Assembly (NCBI GenBank): GCA_900753975.1
Contig: CAAEBC010000043.1
Span: forward strand, 1-36,960
Length of the DNA: 36,960 nucleotides
Source of the DNA: Clostridia bacterium
Lineage (GTDB): Bacteria; Bacillota; Clostridia; TANB77; UBA1234
Reading direction: 5' to 3'
Under the pieces are notes generated by a model. The model worked only from the letters and a program-made list of their open reading frames with translations. It was not told where the DNA came from and did no database searches. Every line of letters begins with the position of its first letter. The stretch's first letter is position 1. Positions 21,193 through 28,114 of this stretch are shown here, piece after piece. A program made the translations under genes and the position numbers.

Positions 21193-21907
21193 TGATGAAA
21201 TAAAAGAATTAGTCGAAGACGAATTTGGATATATAGGCTTAGATGATAGTGCAAAACAGCTTGTGGAAATGTTTATTAAAGATATCATGAAACATGAGAA
21301 AGTTAGCATAGACGATATTACAGAAGCTGGTGACGGCAAGACGTGTGCAGCATTAAAGATAGGCGAATATGTTTTGAAAGTTGGAAAAACGAGACGCACT
21401 AAAACGTTTAAAAATTCTTCACGAATTTTACAGCCGATTATAAGACGCGAAATAGAAACTAACTCAGATACTTTTTTCGTTGAAGTTCAAAATGAAGTTG
21501 AAGCAAATTGGTTTAAAGAAAATCCGAAAAAAGTTTTTGAAGTTATGTATGGTGTTTATAAAGATTTAAGAGATGATGGTTTGGTTTGGACAGACATTAA
21601 AATGTCTAACATTGGAAGACTAAAGAAAGATAATAGAATAAACTATAAGGAAATGGTGCATGACGAAAATGGCAATCTGGTTGCAAAAGAAATAATACCA
21701 TCTGAAGCAGCAACCGGATTAAAAGGTAAGCAAGGGAAAATTCTTAAAGCAGGTGATTATGTTTTACTAGATACAGACTTTGTTTTTGATGAAAATGATT
21801 TACCGGATGGAAAACAAATAAAGGATATATTAATGAAATTGTATTATGAAAATTTTGAATTAAGGTATCAAAAAGAAAAAGGAAAAGCAAAAAATATTTC
21901 AAGATAA
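21185..21907 (+). CDS. Divergent protein-kinase-like protein
   Basis: 240 aa, not assigned to a known family. The middle has kinase-fold hallmarks: a VLKVGK strand (Lys65, the ATP-lysine position), a catalytic-loop-like LVWTDIKMSNIG (Asp137, Lys139, Asn142; the usual His-Arg-Asp reads Trp-Thr-Asp), and a metal-binding-loop-like YVLLDTDFVF (Asp196/Asp198, in place of DFG). The N-terminal 50 residues are acidic and helical. ATG 21185 is chosen for GGAGG at 21174-21178, not the earlier in-frame start. Overlap with the transglycosylase gene suggests coupled translation and perhaps a role linked to wall synthesis. It lacks PASTA repeats and membrane helices. Whether it is active is open. Confidence 0.55.
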   Translation: MDNDEIKELVEDEFGYIGLDDSAKQLVEMFIKDIMKHEKVSIDDITEAGDGKTCAALKIGEYVLKVGKTRRTKTFKNSSRILQPIIRREIETNSDTFFVEVQNEVEANWFKENPKKVFEVMYGVYKDLRDDGLVWTDIKMSNIGRLKKDNRINYKEMVHDENGNLVAKEIIPSEAATGLKGKQGKILKAGDYVLLDTDFVFDENDLPDGKQIKDILMKLYYENFELRYQKEKGKAKNISR

Positions 21908-21961
21908 AAAATAGGTTGTAAGAGAGTTTATAAAATTAAGGACTTTCTTACAACCTATTTT
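21907..21961. terminator. Terminator between convergent genes
   Basis: AAAATAGGTTGTAAGA pairs with TCTTACAACCTATTTT (ends 21960) with a loop of about 20 nt. A and T runs flank it on both sides, so it may act in both directions. Confidence 0.85.
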
Positions 21962-21969
21962 AATTAACA

Positions 21970-22524
21970 TTAGTTAAATTTTATTGGACTATCACTGCTA
22001 CTGCTAAGATGTGGTTTAAAAGGTTTTACAGCAGATGAACTTGCTAAAACATACATGTTAACAATTGAAAAGCTATCGATTTTTATACAAAGCTCTCTTG
22101 CTTCTGAATTAAGTTTTGGTGATATTTCATGTAGCAAAATGTTTTTATCGCTTATAAAATCAGCTAGACTTAAATCGTTAACAGCCCAGTAAACAGAACT
22201 TTCGAAAATGTCATTTATACTTCTTCTTGCGCTCTTTAAAGAAAATAAAACATCATCTATATTTTCAGCATAATATGATGCCATAAAACTTATTGAAACT
22301 ACTTTTCCATCATGTGTTTCAAAATTATTTGTATAGTATTTTGTGATTTTGTTTGTTGAAACTTGCGTAGTTATTTTATCTCTTCCAGGTAGCATAAAAT
22401 AAAATCCTCGCCTTACAGTTTTGTGATAATGAGTATCTCTATCAATGATTATAGCTGTATTTGCTGGTACTGTTCTTACATAAACAAGTAAGATTATTAT
22501 AATTAAAAATATTATTCCTCCCAT
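21970..22524 (-). CDS. SPFH/band 7 (stomatin-like) membrane protein
   Basis: 184 aa. One N-terminal membrane helix GGIIFLIIIILLVYVRTVPA followed directly by the stomatin start NTAIIIDRDTHYHKTVRRGFYFMLPGRDKI, then TNKITKYYTNNFETHDGKVVSISFMASYY and VNDLSLADFISDK. These match the SPFH domain of stomatin/flotillin proteins. The Ser-rich tail after about 160 replaces the long coiled-coil region, so it is shorter than most. Its function here is probably membrane organisation; no NfeD-type partner gene is next to it. ATG 22524 follows AAAGGAGG. Confidence 0.82.
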   Translation of the reverse strand: MGGIIFLIIIILLVYVRTVPANTAIIIDRDTHYHKTVRRGFYFMLPGRDKITTQVSTNKITKYYTNNFETHDGKVVSISFMASYYAENIDDVLFSLKSARRSINDIFESSVYWAVNDLSLADFISDKNILLHEISPKLNSEARELCIKIDSFSIVNMYVLASSSAVKPFKPHLSSSSDSPIKFN

Positions 22525-22657
22525 AAATGGTTCCTCCTTTGTATATCCAAAATTATTATAACATATTAATAAAAAAATGTGGATAGAATATTTTAAATAA
22601 TATATAATAAATGTTGCAAATAATTTGTAGCATAAATGAAGTAAAGAATAAAATAAG

Positions 22658-22700
22658 AAAGGAGGACATAGTGTTTTTACACTATGGAAAAAGATTATGA
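22658..22700 (+). promoter_or_regulatory. Unusual translation start region: distant RBS, hairpin and 9-codon leader ORF
   Basis: AAAGGAGG (22658-22665) is 31 nt from the start codon at 22697, too far for normal initiation. Between them CATAGTG (22667-22673) pairs with CACTATG (22680-22686), loop TTTTTA. Folding it leaves 11 nt between RBS and ATG. Alternatively GTG 22671 begins a leader ORF of nine sense codons whose TGA (22698-22700) overlaps the main ATG as ATGA. Confidence 0.5.
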
Positions 22701-23746
22701 CAAAAGTTTTTCAAGTAGGAACAGGTAAAATGGCAAAATATACAATGAGATATGTATATGAGAAAGGTGGCGAAGTTGTAGGAGCTGCTGATATTAATCC
22801 AAATGTTATCGGAAAAGATATCGGAGAAATTATGGGTTCTGAAAATAAAAATGTAAAAGTAAGTCATGTAGATGATTTGGAAAGATTATTTAGAGAGCTA
22901 AAACCAGACATTTGTATCGTTGAAACAATGAGCTTACTAAGTGATGTTGGAGATGTTTTATTAGTATGTGCTAAATGTGGAGTAAACGCAGTTACAACAT
23001 GCGAAGAAGCATTTTATTCTTGGAATTCAAATCCTACATTAACTTCAAAAATAGATAAATTAGCAAAAGAAAACAATTGTACAATTACAGGTACAGGATA
23101 CCAAGATATTTTCTGGGGTCAATTAATAAGTTCACTTGCAGGTGCTACTCAAAAAATAACAAAAATTAAAGGAAGCTCTAGTTACAATGTTGAAGAGTAC
23201 GGTATCGCTCTTGCAAAAGCTCACGGCGCTGGTCTTACAAAAGAAGAGTTTGAAAGAGATGTTGCTTCTGCAGATGAAATGAGTGAAGAAGAAAGAAGAG
23301 CAAAAATCGAAAGCGGAGAATTTGCACCATCATATATGTGGAATACAAATGGATGGCTTTGCTCTAAACTTGGATTAAAAGTTAAATTTCAATCTCAAAA
23401 ATGTGTACCACAATTCTTTAGCGAAGATATAGATTCTAGCACATTAGGTATGACTGTAAAAGCTGGAATGGCAACAGGTATGAGTGCTGTTGTTACAACA
23501 GAAACAGAAGAGGGAATAACAATAGAATCAGAATGTATCGGTAAAGTTTATTCAAAAGACGATGTAGACACAAACGAATGGACTGTTTATGGTGAGCCAA
23601 ATACTACTCTAAGAATTACAATGCCAAACACAGTAGAACTTACTTGTGCAACTGTTGTAAACAGAATTCCTGACATTATAAAAGCAAAAGCTGGTTTTGA
23701 GCCAACAGATAGATTTGGAGAACTTACTTATAAGTTTAAAATTTAA
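22697..23746 (+). CDS. Ord/2,4-diaminopentanoate dehydrogenase-like NAD(P)-binding protein
   Basis: 349 aa. The Rossmann start is MTKVFQVGTGKMAKYTMRY, then GAADINPNVIGKDIGEIMG: the DapB-N-like fold. KPDICIVETMSLLSDV and GVNAVTTCEEAFYSWNSNP follow, and the C-terminal half carries TGTGYQDIFWGQLISSLAG and VEEYGIALAKAHGAG. This pattern is that of 2,4-diaminopentanoate dehydrogenase (Ord), which deaminates 2,4-diaminopentanoate in clostridial ornithine fermentation, and of related amine dehydrogenases. The other ornithine genes (OrtA/B, OraE/S, Orr) are not adjacent, so the exact substrate is uncertain. The start is ATG 22697, because the ATG at 22684 is in another frame. Confidence 0.78.
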   Translation: MTKVFQVGTGKMAKYTMRYVYEKGGEVVGAADINPNVIGKDIGEIMGSENKNVKVSHVDDLERLFRELKPDICIVETMSLLSDVGDVLLVCAKCGVNAVTTCEEAFYSWNSNPTLTSKIDKLAKENNCTITGTGYQDIFWGQLISSLAGATQKITKIKGSSSYNVEEYGIALAKAHGAGLTKEEFERDVASADEMSEEERRAKIESGEFAPSYMWNTNGWLCSKLGLKVKFQSQKCVPQFFSEDIDSSTLGMTVKAGMATGMSAVVTTETEEGITIESECIGKVYSKDDVDTNEWTVYGEPNTTLRITMPNTVELTCATVVNRIPDIIKAKAGFEPTDRFGELTYKFKI

Positions 23747-23772
23747 TTAAATAATATTTTTATATAAGTTTT

Positions 23773-23847
23773 AAAAACCGTTTCAGAAATGAAGAGAAAC
23801 TAGAAGTGTTTAACTTTTGGTGTGCATTCAAAATGAGACGGTTTTTT
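23773..23847 (+). terminator. Terminator after the Ord-like gene
   Basis: AAAAACCGTTTCA (23773-23785, with one wobble) pairs with TGAGACGGTTTTTT (23834-23847); the 48-nt interior has weaker pairing. Confidence 0.75.
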
Positions 23848-23890
23848 GTTGTATCTGCATGAGGTGTTGCAAAAAAACACATTTAAAAAT

Positions 23891-23955
23891 AAAAAACTCT
23901 ATTAATCCTAGACTATAAACGAATCATAGTCATTAAACTGGATTAACAGAGTTTC
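23891..23955 (-). terminator. Terminator of the copper-amine-oxidase-N-domain gene
   Basis: Read on the minus strand, AAACTCTGTTAATCC pairs with GGATTAATAGAGTTT, with an inner GACTAT/ATAGTC stem, then a T-rich run. It follows the stop at 23984. Confidence 0.8.
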
Positions 23956-23983
23956 ACATATTAAATATTTATAATGATATTTT

Positions 23984-25792
23984 TTATTTTTTATTCTTAT
24001 AATGTGATCTTAAGAAATTATCAATTTTAAACTTATTTGTGTTTATATCTTCAAACCTAATAAATTCATATTCACTTTTGTTATTATTGTATAAATCTTT
24101 TTGATATAAGACTAATCCATCATTATTGAGAAAGACTTTAAAAAGCATATCGCCATTCTTCCACGTAACAATTCCTGCTTTTTCATTGCTCATTTTTAGT
24201 GTGCCATCATCATTTAAAGAATTGGTTTCATAAAAATTGTATATTAGAGGAACATCTTTACATTCATATATTTCAGAATCACTTATAGCATAATAAATAT
24301 CAAAATTATTATTTGAGTTTTTAGTGACAATACAATAATATGCAGGTTCAGATTCATCTATTGTTCGTATAGCAATATATATACCATCATTTAACCATTC
24401 GTCTGGTGTAGTTATTGTTTGCGTTTTGTCAAGCCTTAAACAACCATATTCAAAAAAGCTATATCCAGTTAGCATTAAATGGTTAGCTCCATCATTTTTT
24501 TTAGGAGTAAAATAAGACAATTCTGAGGTACTAAAAGCCTTTTTCCAAGTTCTATACTTATATTCTTCTGAATCTGATGAAACACTTCCGACATAATATG
24601 TTGCATGTTTTCCCATTTGATATTTAACTAAATTTTTATCTATTTTTATTGAATAACCAGGGAGTGAAAATACCATTCCATTAGATGTAATGTATAGTTT
24701 TTCTTCCTCATCATACATTTTTAAACTTTCATCATATTCTGTTGTTGCAATTAAGTCCTTGCTTATTTCATAAGCCACGATAGTATTTTGATATCTTTTT
24801 AATACAGGTTTACTACTTTCTATTAAGTTCGGATATTTTTTACTACTATCATTACTAAGTTCGGTAAAAGAAAGAAGCAAATCCTCTGAAATTTTAGATT
24901 TATTATTAGTGTCTACAGGAATGACGTAATCGAAAACTTTCATTTCAATGGCTTCTTCAATTGTCAGATTATTAACTATCATATATATTAATTGAGCATA
25001 ACTATTATAATATATTCCACGTTCTTTTAATTGCTTAGATAGGTTATCTATTTTAATTGATATTTCGCTTTCGATATTACTAATATAATCTGTATAATAA
25101 TAGTATTTCGCAAAGTCCTCAAACTTATTATATTTATCATAACCGTATTCTTTAAATTTTTTTTGCCAATATTCATTAGTTTCTTCGAAAAATTCTGAAT
25201 AATTTTCTGTTTCAAAAATAGTTTTATTTTGTTTGTTTTTAGCAGTATTTTTTTCAATATTATTAACTATAGAAACTAAATTCTTTTCTCCATCCCAATT
25301 TATTTTTAAATTAAATAAATTTGAAACTGCTCTTACTGGTAAATATGTTGTTCCGTTATGTGATAGTGGATATACAGTGTTATTTTTTACATCAGTAAAT
25401 TTTTGTATTTTTCCATTATAATAAATTGTTATTTCTTGATTTAAAATAACTTCAATATTTTCATTTGGTTCAGCAGTAAACTCCTCAATTTTATTACTAG
25501 AAATTGTATCTAATTTACCTTCACCTAAATAAATACTATTTGTTGTTTCATCCCATTTTATTTCTGTTTTAAATAAAGAAGATATTGACCTTATTGGTAA
25601 ATAAGTAGTTCCTTGATAGGAAATAGGATATACTTTTACCCCATTTACATTTTTAAATTCTTGTATTTCATCATTAAAAGTAATTTTTAATCCTTTATTT
25701 AATAATACATCAATATTTTCGTTTGCATAGCAAACATTTAAGCTAAAAAGAATGGACAACATCAAAAATATAATAATGCTACTTTTTTTCAT
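23984..25792 (-). CDS. Secreted protein with two copper amine oxidase N-terminal-like domains
   Basis: 602 aa. A secretion signal (about 1-24, KKSSIIIFLMLSILFSLNV, ending CYA) is followed by two copies of the copper amine oxidase N-domain-like (stalk) repeat: NEDIQEF-type strand, VYPISYQGTTYLPIRSIS and FKTEIKWDETTNSIYLG (about 26-85), then VYPLSHNGTTYLPVRAVS and FNLKINWDGEKNLVSIV (about 105-165). In Clostridia and Paenibacillus these domains are non-catalytic and belong to cell-surface proteins. The 430-residue remainder has a helical linker rich in Lys, Tyr and Glu and a beta-rich end; not recognised. ATG 25792 after GGAGGGAGA. Confidence 0.85.
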   Translation of the reverse strand: MKKSSIIIFLMLSILFSLNVCYANENIDVLLNKGLKITFNDEIQEFKNVNGVKVYPISYQGTTYLPIRSISSLFKTEIKWDETTNSIYLGEGKLDTISSNKIEEFTAEPNENIEVILNQEITIYYNGKIQKFTDVKNNTVYPLSHNGTTYLPVRAVSNLFNLKINWDGEKNLVSIVNNIEKNTAKNKQNKTIFETENYSEFFEETNEYWQKKFKEYGYDKYNKFEDFAKYYYYTDYISNIESEISIKIDNLSKQLKERGIYYNSYAQLIYMIVNNLTIEEAIEMKVFDYVIPVDTNNKSKISEDLLLSFTELSNDSSKKYPNLIESSKPVLKRYQNTIVAYEISKDLIATTEYDESLKMYDEEEKLYITSNGMVFSLPGYSIKIDKNLVKYQMGKHATYYVGSVSSDSEEYKYRTWKKAFSTSELSYFTPKKNDGANHLMLTGYSFFEYGCLRLDKTQTITTPDEWLNDGIYIAIRTIDESEPAYYCIVTKNSNNNFDIYYAISDSEIYECKDVPLIYNFYETNSLNDDGTLKMSNEKAGIVTWKNGDMLFKVFLNNDGLVLYQKDLYNNNKSEYEFIRFEDINTNKFKIDNFLRSHYKNKK

Positions 25793-25994
25793 ACTATCTC
25801 CCTCCATTTTTTATTTTACATTAAAATTGTATATCAAGAAATAAAACAGTGCAAGTAAATAAAAAAATCAAAATTGGTGAAAACATAAAAAGTGTTTAAT
25901 TATTGGAAAATTTCGCAATAAGATGTTTTTGTTGTTTGAAAAAATATTCTGTGATAAAATGTTGTTGTCAAATATAGTAGAAAGTGGGAGATTT

Positions 25995-26855
25995 ATGGAA
26001 ATAATACTTGGAGAAAATGCTGGATTTTGTTATGGAGTAAAAAGAGCTGTTGATGGTGCCGAACTGGAAGTGAAAAATGCAGATGGAAAAATATATTGCT
26101 TGGGTGAAATAGTGCATAACAAAGAAGTGGTAGATGAATTAAAAGAAAAAGGTTTAGAGTTTATAGAAAATATATCCGAGGCGGATGCAACTACTATAAT
26201 TCGTGCACACGGTGTTCCGAAAGAAGTTTATAAATATGCAGATGAGAATGGAATAGATTTAAAAGATTATACTTGTCCAAATGTTTTAAAAATACATAAA
26301 TTGGCTGAAGAATATTCTAATAACGGATATTTTATAATTTTATTGGGTTCGAAAAAACATCCGGAAAACGTTGGCACAATAAGTTATTGTGGTGAATATT
26401 ATTTTGTTGTTGAAAATGAAGACGAACTATTTTTAGCAATTGACGAAATAAATCGTTGGAAATTTAACAAAGTATTAGTTTTATCACAGACAACTTTTAG
26501 TTTGGAAAATTTTTGTATTTTTCACGAAATATTAAGAAATGAATTAAACAAAGATATAGAACTTGTGGTTAAAAATACTATTTGTAAAGCTACAGAAATA
26601 AGACAAAAAGAGACGGAAGAACTATCTAAAAAAGTTGATTGCATGATAATCATTGGTGGAAAAAATAGTTCAAATACTAAAAAACTATATGAAATAGCAA
26701 GCAAAAATTGTGCACGTGCAATTTGCATAGAAACAATGAAAGAGTTAGACAAAAGATTTTTAGAAGGCATAGAAAAAGTTGGAATTATGGCAGGAGCTTC
26801 AACACCAAGAAAGAGTATAGATGAAGTATGCGAGATTTTGAAACGAGAAATATAA
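25995..26855 (+). CDS. ispH: 4-hydroxy-3-methylbut-2-enyl diphosphate reductase
   Basis: Last step of the MEP (non-mevalonate) isoprenoid pathway: reduces HMBPP to IPP and DMAPP with a [4Fe-4S] cluster. 286 aa, normal for the clostridial stand-alone form. The three cluster cysteines are Cys12 (GFCYGVKRAV), Cys94 (YTCPNV) and Cys197 (TICKAT). Substrate-binding histidines lie in IVHNKEVV (His41) and RAHGVP (His72). GASTPRKSIDEV near the end fits the family. In some Clostridia it is fused to ribosomal protein S1; here it is not. ATG 25995 is chosen over an upstream TTG/ATG set because of GGGAG. A terminator follows. Confidence 0.96.
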   Translation: MEIILGENAGFCYGVKRAVDGAELEVKNADGKIYCLGEIVHNKEVVDELKEKGLEFIENISEADATTIIRAHGVPKEVYKYADENGIDLKDYTCPNVLKIHKLAEEYSNNGYFIILLGSKKHPENVGTISYCGEYYFVVENEDELFLAIDEINRWKFNKVLVLSQTTFSLENFCIFHEILRNELNKDIELVVKNTICKATEIRQKETEELSKKVDCMIIIGGKNSSNTKKLYEIASKNCARAICIETMKELDKRFLEGIEKVGIMAGASTPRKSIDEVCEILKREI

Positions 26856-26930
26856 AAAGATGGGATAAGTGAATGGACAAGCAAACGAAGATATATAGCG
26901 TATCATCTTGGAGTATTTATAAAAAAAATA

Positions 26931-26970
26931 AAAGCCATCAAATAAATTGAATTTTATTTGATGGTTTTTA
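26931..26970 (+). terminator. Terminator after ispH
   Basis: AAAGCCATCAAATAAA (26931-26946) pairs with TTTATTTGATGGTTTTT (to about 26969). Confidence 0.85.
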
Positions 26971-27016
26971 ATAATTTTGCTAACTGTTCTGGATTTTATT
27001 GAGAAACGGTCTTTTA

Positions 27017-27092
27017 TGGTCGGAGTGATGCGATTCGAACGCACGGCCTCTTGGTCCCGAACCAAGTGCTCTACCAGCTGAGCCACACCCCG
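27017..27092 (-). tRNA. tRNA-Pro (anticodon CGG)
   Basis: A complete 76-nt cloverleaf on the minus strand. The acceptor CGGGGTG pairs with CACTCCG (one G-U), discriminator A, CCA encoded. D stem GCTC/GAGC, anticodon stem CTTGG/CCAAG with loop TTCGGGA (anticodon CGG, reads CCG), T-loop TTCGAAT. C1-G72 is typical of bacterial tRNA-Pro. It has its own promoter (27105-27132). proS, the enzyme that charges it, is only about 1 kb away. Confidence 0.97.
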
Positions 27093-27104
27093 AGTAATAT
27101 GTCC

Positions 27105-27132
27105 ATTATAGCATTTATAAGGTAAATGTCAA
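27105..27132 (-). promoter_or_regulatory. Predicted tRNA-Pro promoter
   Basis: Minus strand TTGACA (27132-27127), 16-nt spacer, TATAAT (27110-27105). Perfect hexamers. Confidence 0.75.
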
Positions 27133-27169
27133 ATTTCGAATGCTGTAGAATATAAAATAATATAAACAT

Positions 27170-27198
27170 TTGATTTTAGAGTAAATTTATTGTAGAAT
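27170..27198 (+). promoter_or_regulatory. Predicted promoter of the DUF4435-like gene
   Basis: TTGATT (27170-27175), 17-nt spacer, TAGAAT (27193-27198). Confidence 0.5.
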
Positions 27199-27245
27199 AA
27201 AAGAGCTAGTTGATAAATTTTAATATATTGGCAGGAGGTAGTATC

Positions 27246-28007
27246 ATGAGTGACGCGTCAGATCGGTATACTAGTAGAACCAAGACACTTAAGAACACGG
27301 CTCTGGGTATTGCCAATATGGCTGCCGAAAAGATAAGTGCAAACCACGACAAAAAGGGTATTCTTCTTTGTGAAGGCAAAGAAACAAGTTTCGATAAAGT
27401 TTTGTATTCTGCTGTTTATCCGGAACTTATTGTTGTGCCTTCAAATGGTTGTACCGATATTATAAAGTTGCTACCTTTTGTAAAAAAGTATTCAGAGTAT
27501 CCCAGCTTTGGGATAATAGATCGAGACAATTGCTCGAAGAGATTGATTCGCAAACGTGAACGGGAAGATGGAATATATTCGACGAAACTACCTTTTATTG
27601 AAAATGTAATTTGTTGTCCTGAGGTTTTGAAAATCTTGTGTAAGATTTATGAGAAAAACTATAGCGAAGTTTTGCGTGAAGTTCGAACTGCTTTGGCAGA
27701 GATTTTGGCAGATAAGATGAATCTGCTAAATCCTTTTAATATCGAGCTGCCAAAAGATGAAGTAGTACAGTCTGTTTCAATTAAAATTGTTACAAAGAGC
27801 CGAACTGTAGTAAAGAACATTGAGTTGTCAAACATTATGTACACTTTTCGAGACAAAGCGATAGTTGGCAAAGTGGCTGATGCAATGGGCTTTCGAAGTC
27901 GTGAAGTTTATTACAAGGCTTTAAAAACACAAATGGATAGCGAGAATGGTTATGCATTAATATTTGCGATGGCAAAGTATTTGCCGGACATTAAGTATTT
28001 TGAGTAA
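27246..28007 (+). CDS. DUF4435/TOPRIM-like protein, stand-alone
   Basis: 253 aa, soluble. The first 110 residues carry a TOPRIM-like core: GILLCEGKETSFDKVL (the acidic Glu), VVPSNGCTDIIKLL, and FGIIDRDNCSKR (the D-x-D). This is the pattern of DUF4435 proteins, whose best-known members pair with AAA ATPases in nuclease-type defence systems such as PARIS (AriB). Here no ATPase lies next to it; it stands alone with its own promoter and terminator. The C-terminal half is helical with basic patches (RTVVKNIELSN, MGFRSREVYY). Codons are mixed, and the RBS phrase AGGAGGTAGTATCATG resembles those at 754 and 36926. Assignment is moderate; function unknown. Confidence 0.55.
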   Translation: MSDASDRYTSRTKTLKNTALGIANMAAEKISANHDKKGILLCEGKETSFDKVLYSAVYPELIVVPSNGCTDIIKLLPFVKKYSEYPSFGIIDRDNCSKRLIRKREREDGIYSTKLPFIENVICCPEVLKILCKIYEKNYSEVLREVRTALAEILADKMNLLNPFNIELPKDEVVQSVSIKIVTKSRTVVKNIELSNIMYTFRDKAIVGKVADAMGFRSREVYYKALKTQMDSENGYALIFAMAKYLPDIKYFE

Positions 28008-28010
28008 ACG

Positions 28011-28038
28011 AAAAGAGGCTTTTTATAGCCTCTTTTTT
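28011..28038 (+). terminator. Terminator after the DUF4435-like gene
   Basis: AAAAGAGGCT (28011-28020) pairs with AGCCTCTTTT (28027-28036), followed by T. Confidence 0.9.
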
Positions 28039-28049
28039 AGTACAATTTG

Positions 28050-28078
28050 TTGAATTTTGTTAACAATTGTGGTATCAT
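28050..28078 (+). promoter_or_regulatory. Predicted proS promoter
   Basis: TTGAAT (28050-28055), 17-nt spacer, TATCAT (28073-28078). The leader to the ATG is about 30 nt, too short for a T-box. Confidence 0.6.
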
Positions 28079-28114
28079 AAGCGAAGATTGTATATAAATT
28101 CGGAGGAGATATTT

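Noticed and set aside
22684..22725. ATG 22684 as start of the Ord-like gene
   Set aside because: It is out of frame with the Rossmann motif and reaches a stop after a dozen codons.
26873..26950. 25-codon ORF (MDKQTKIYSV...) after ispH
   Set aside because: Weak RBS and it runs into the ispH terminator; no sign of selection.
26799..27086. Minus-strand ORF beginning MAQLVEHLVRDQEAV
   Set aside because: It is the well-known false ORF made by translating a tRNA; it runs over the tRNA-Pro gene and the ispH end.
28039..28114. T-box or other riboswitch before proS
   Set aside because: The leader from the predicted promoter to the ATG is only about 30 nt, too short for a T-box.
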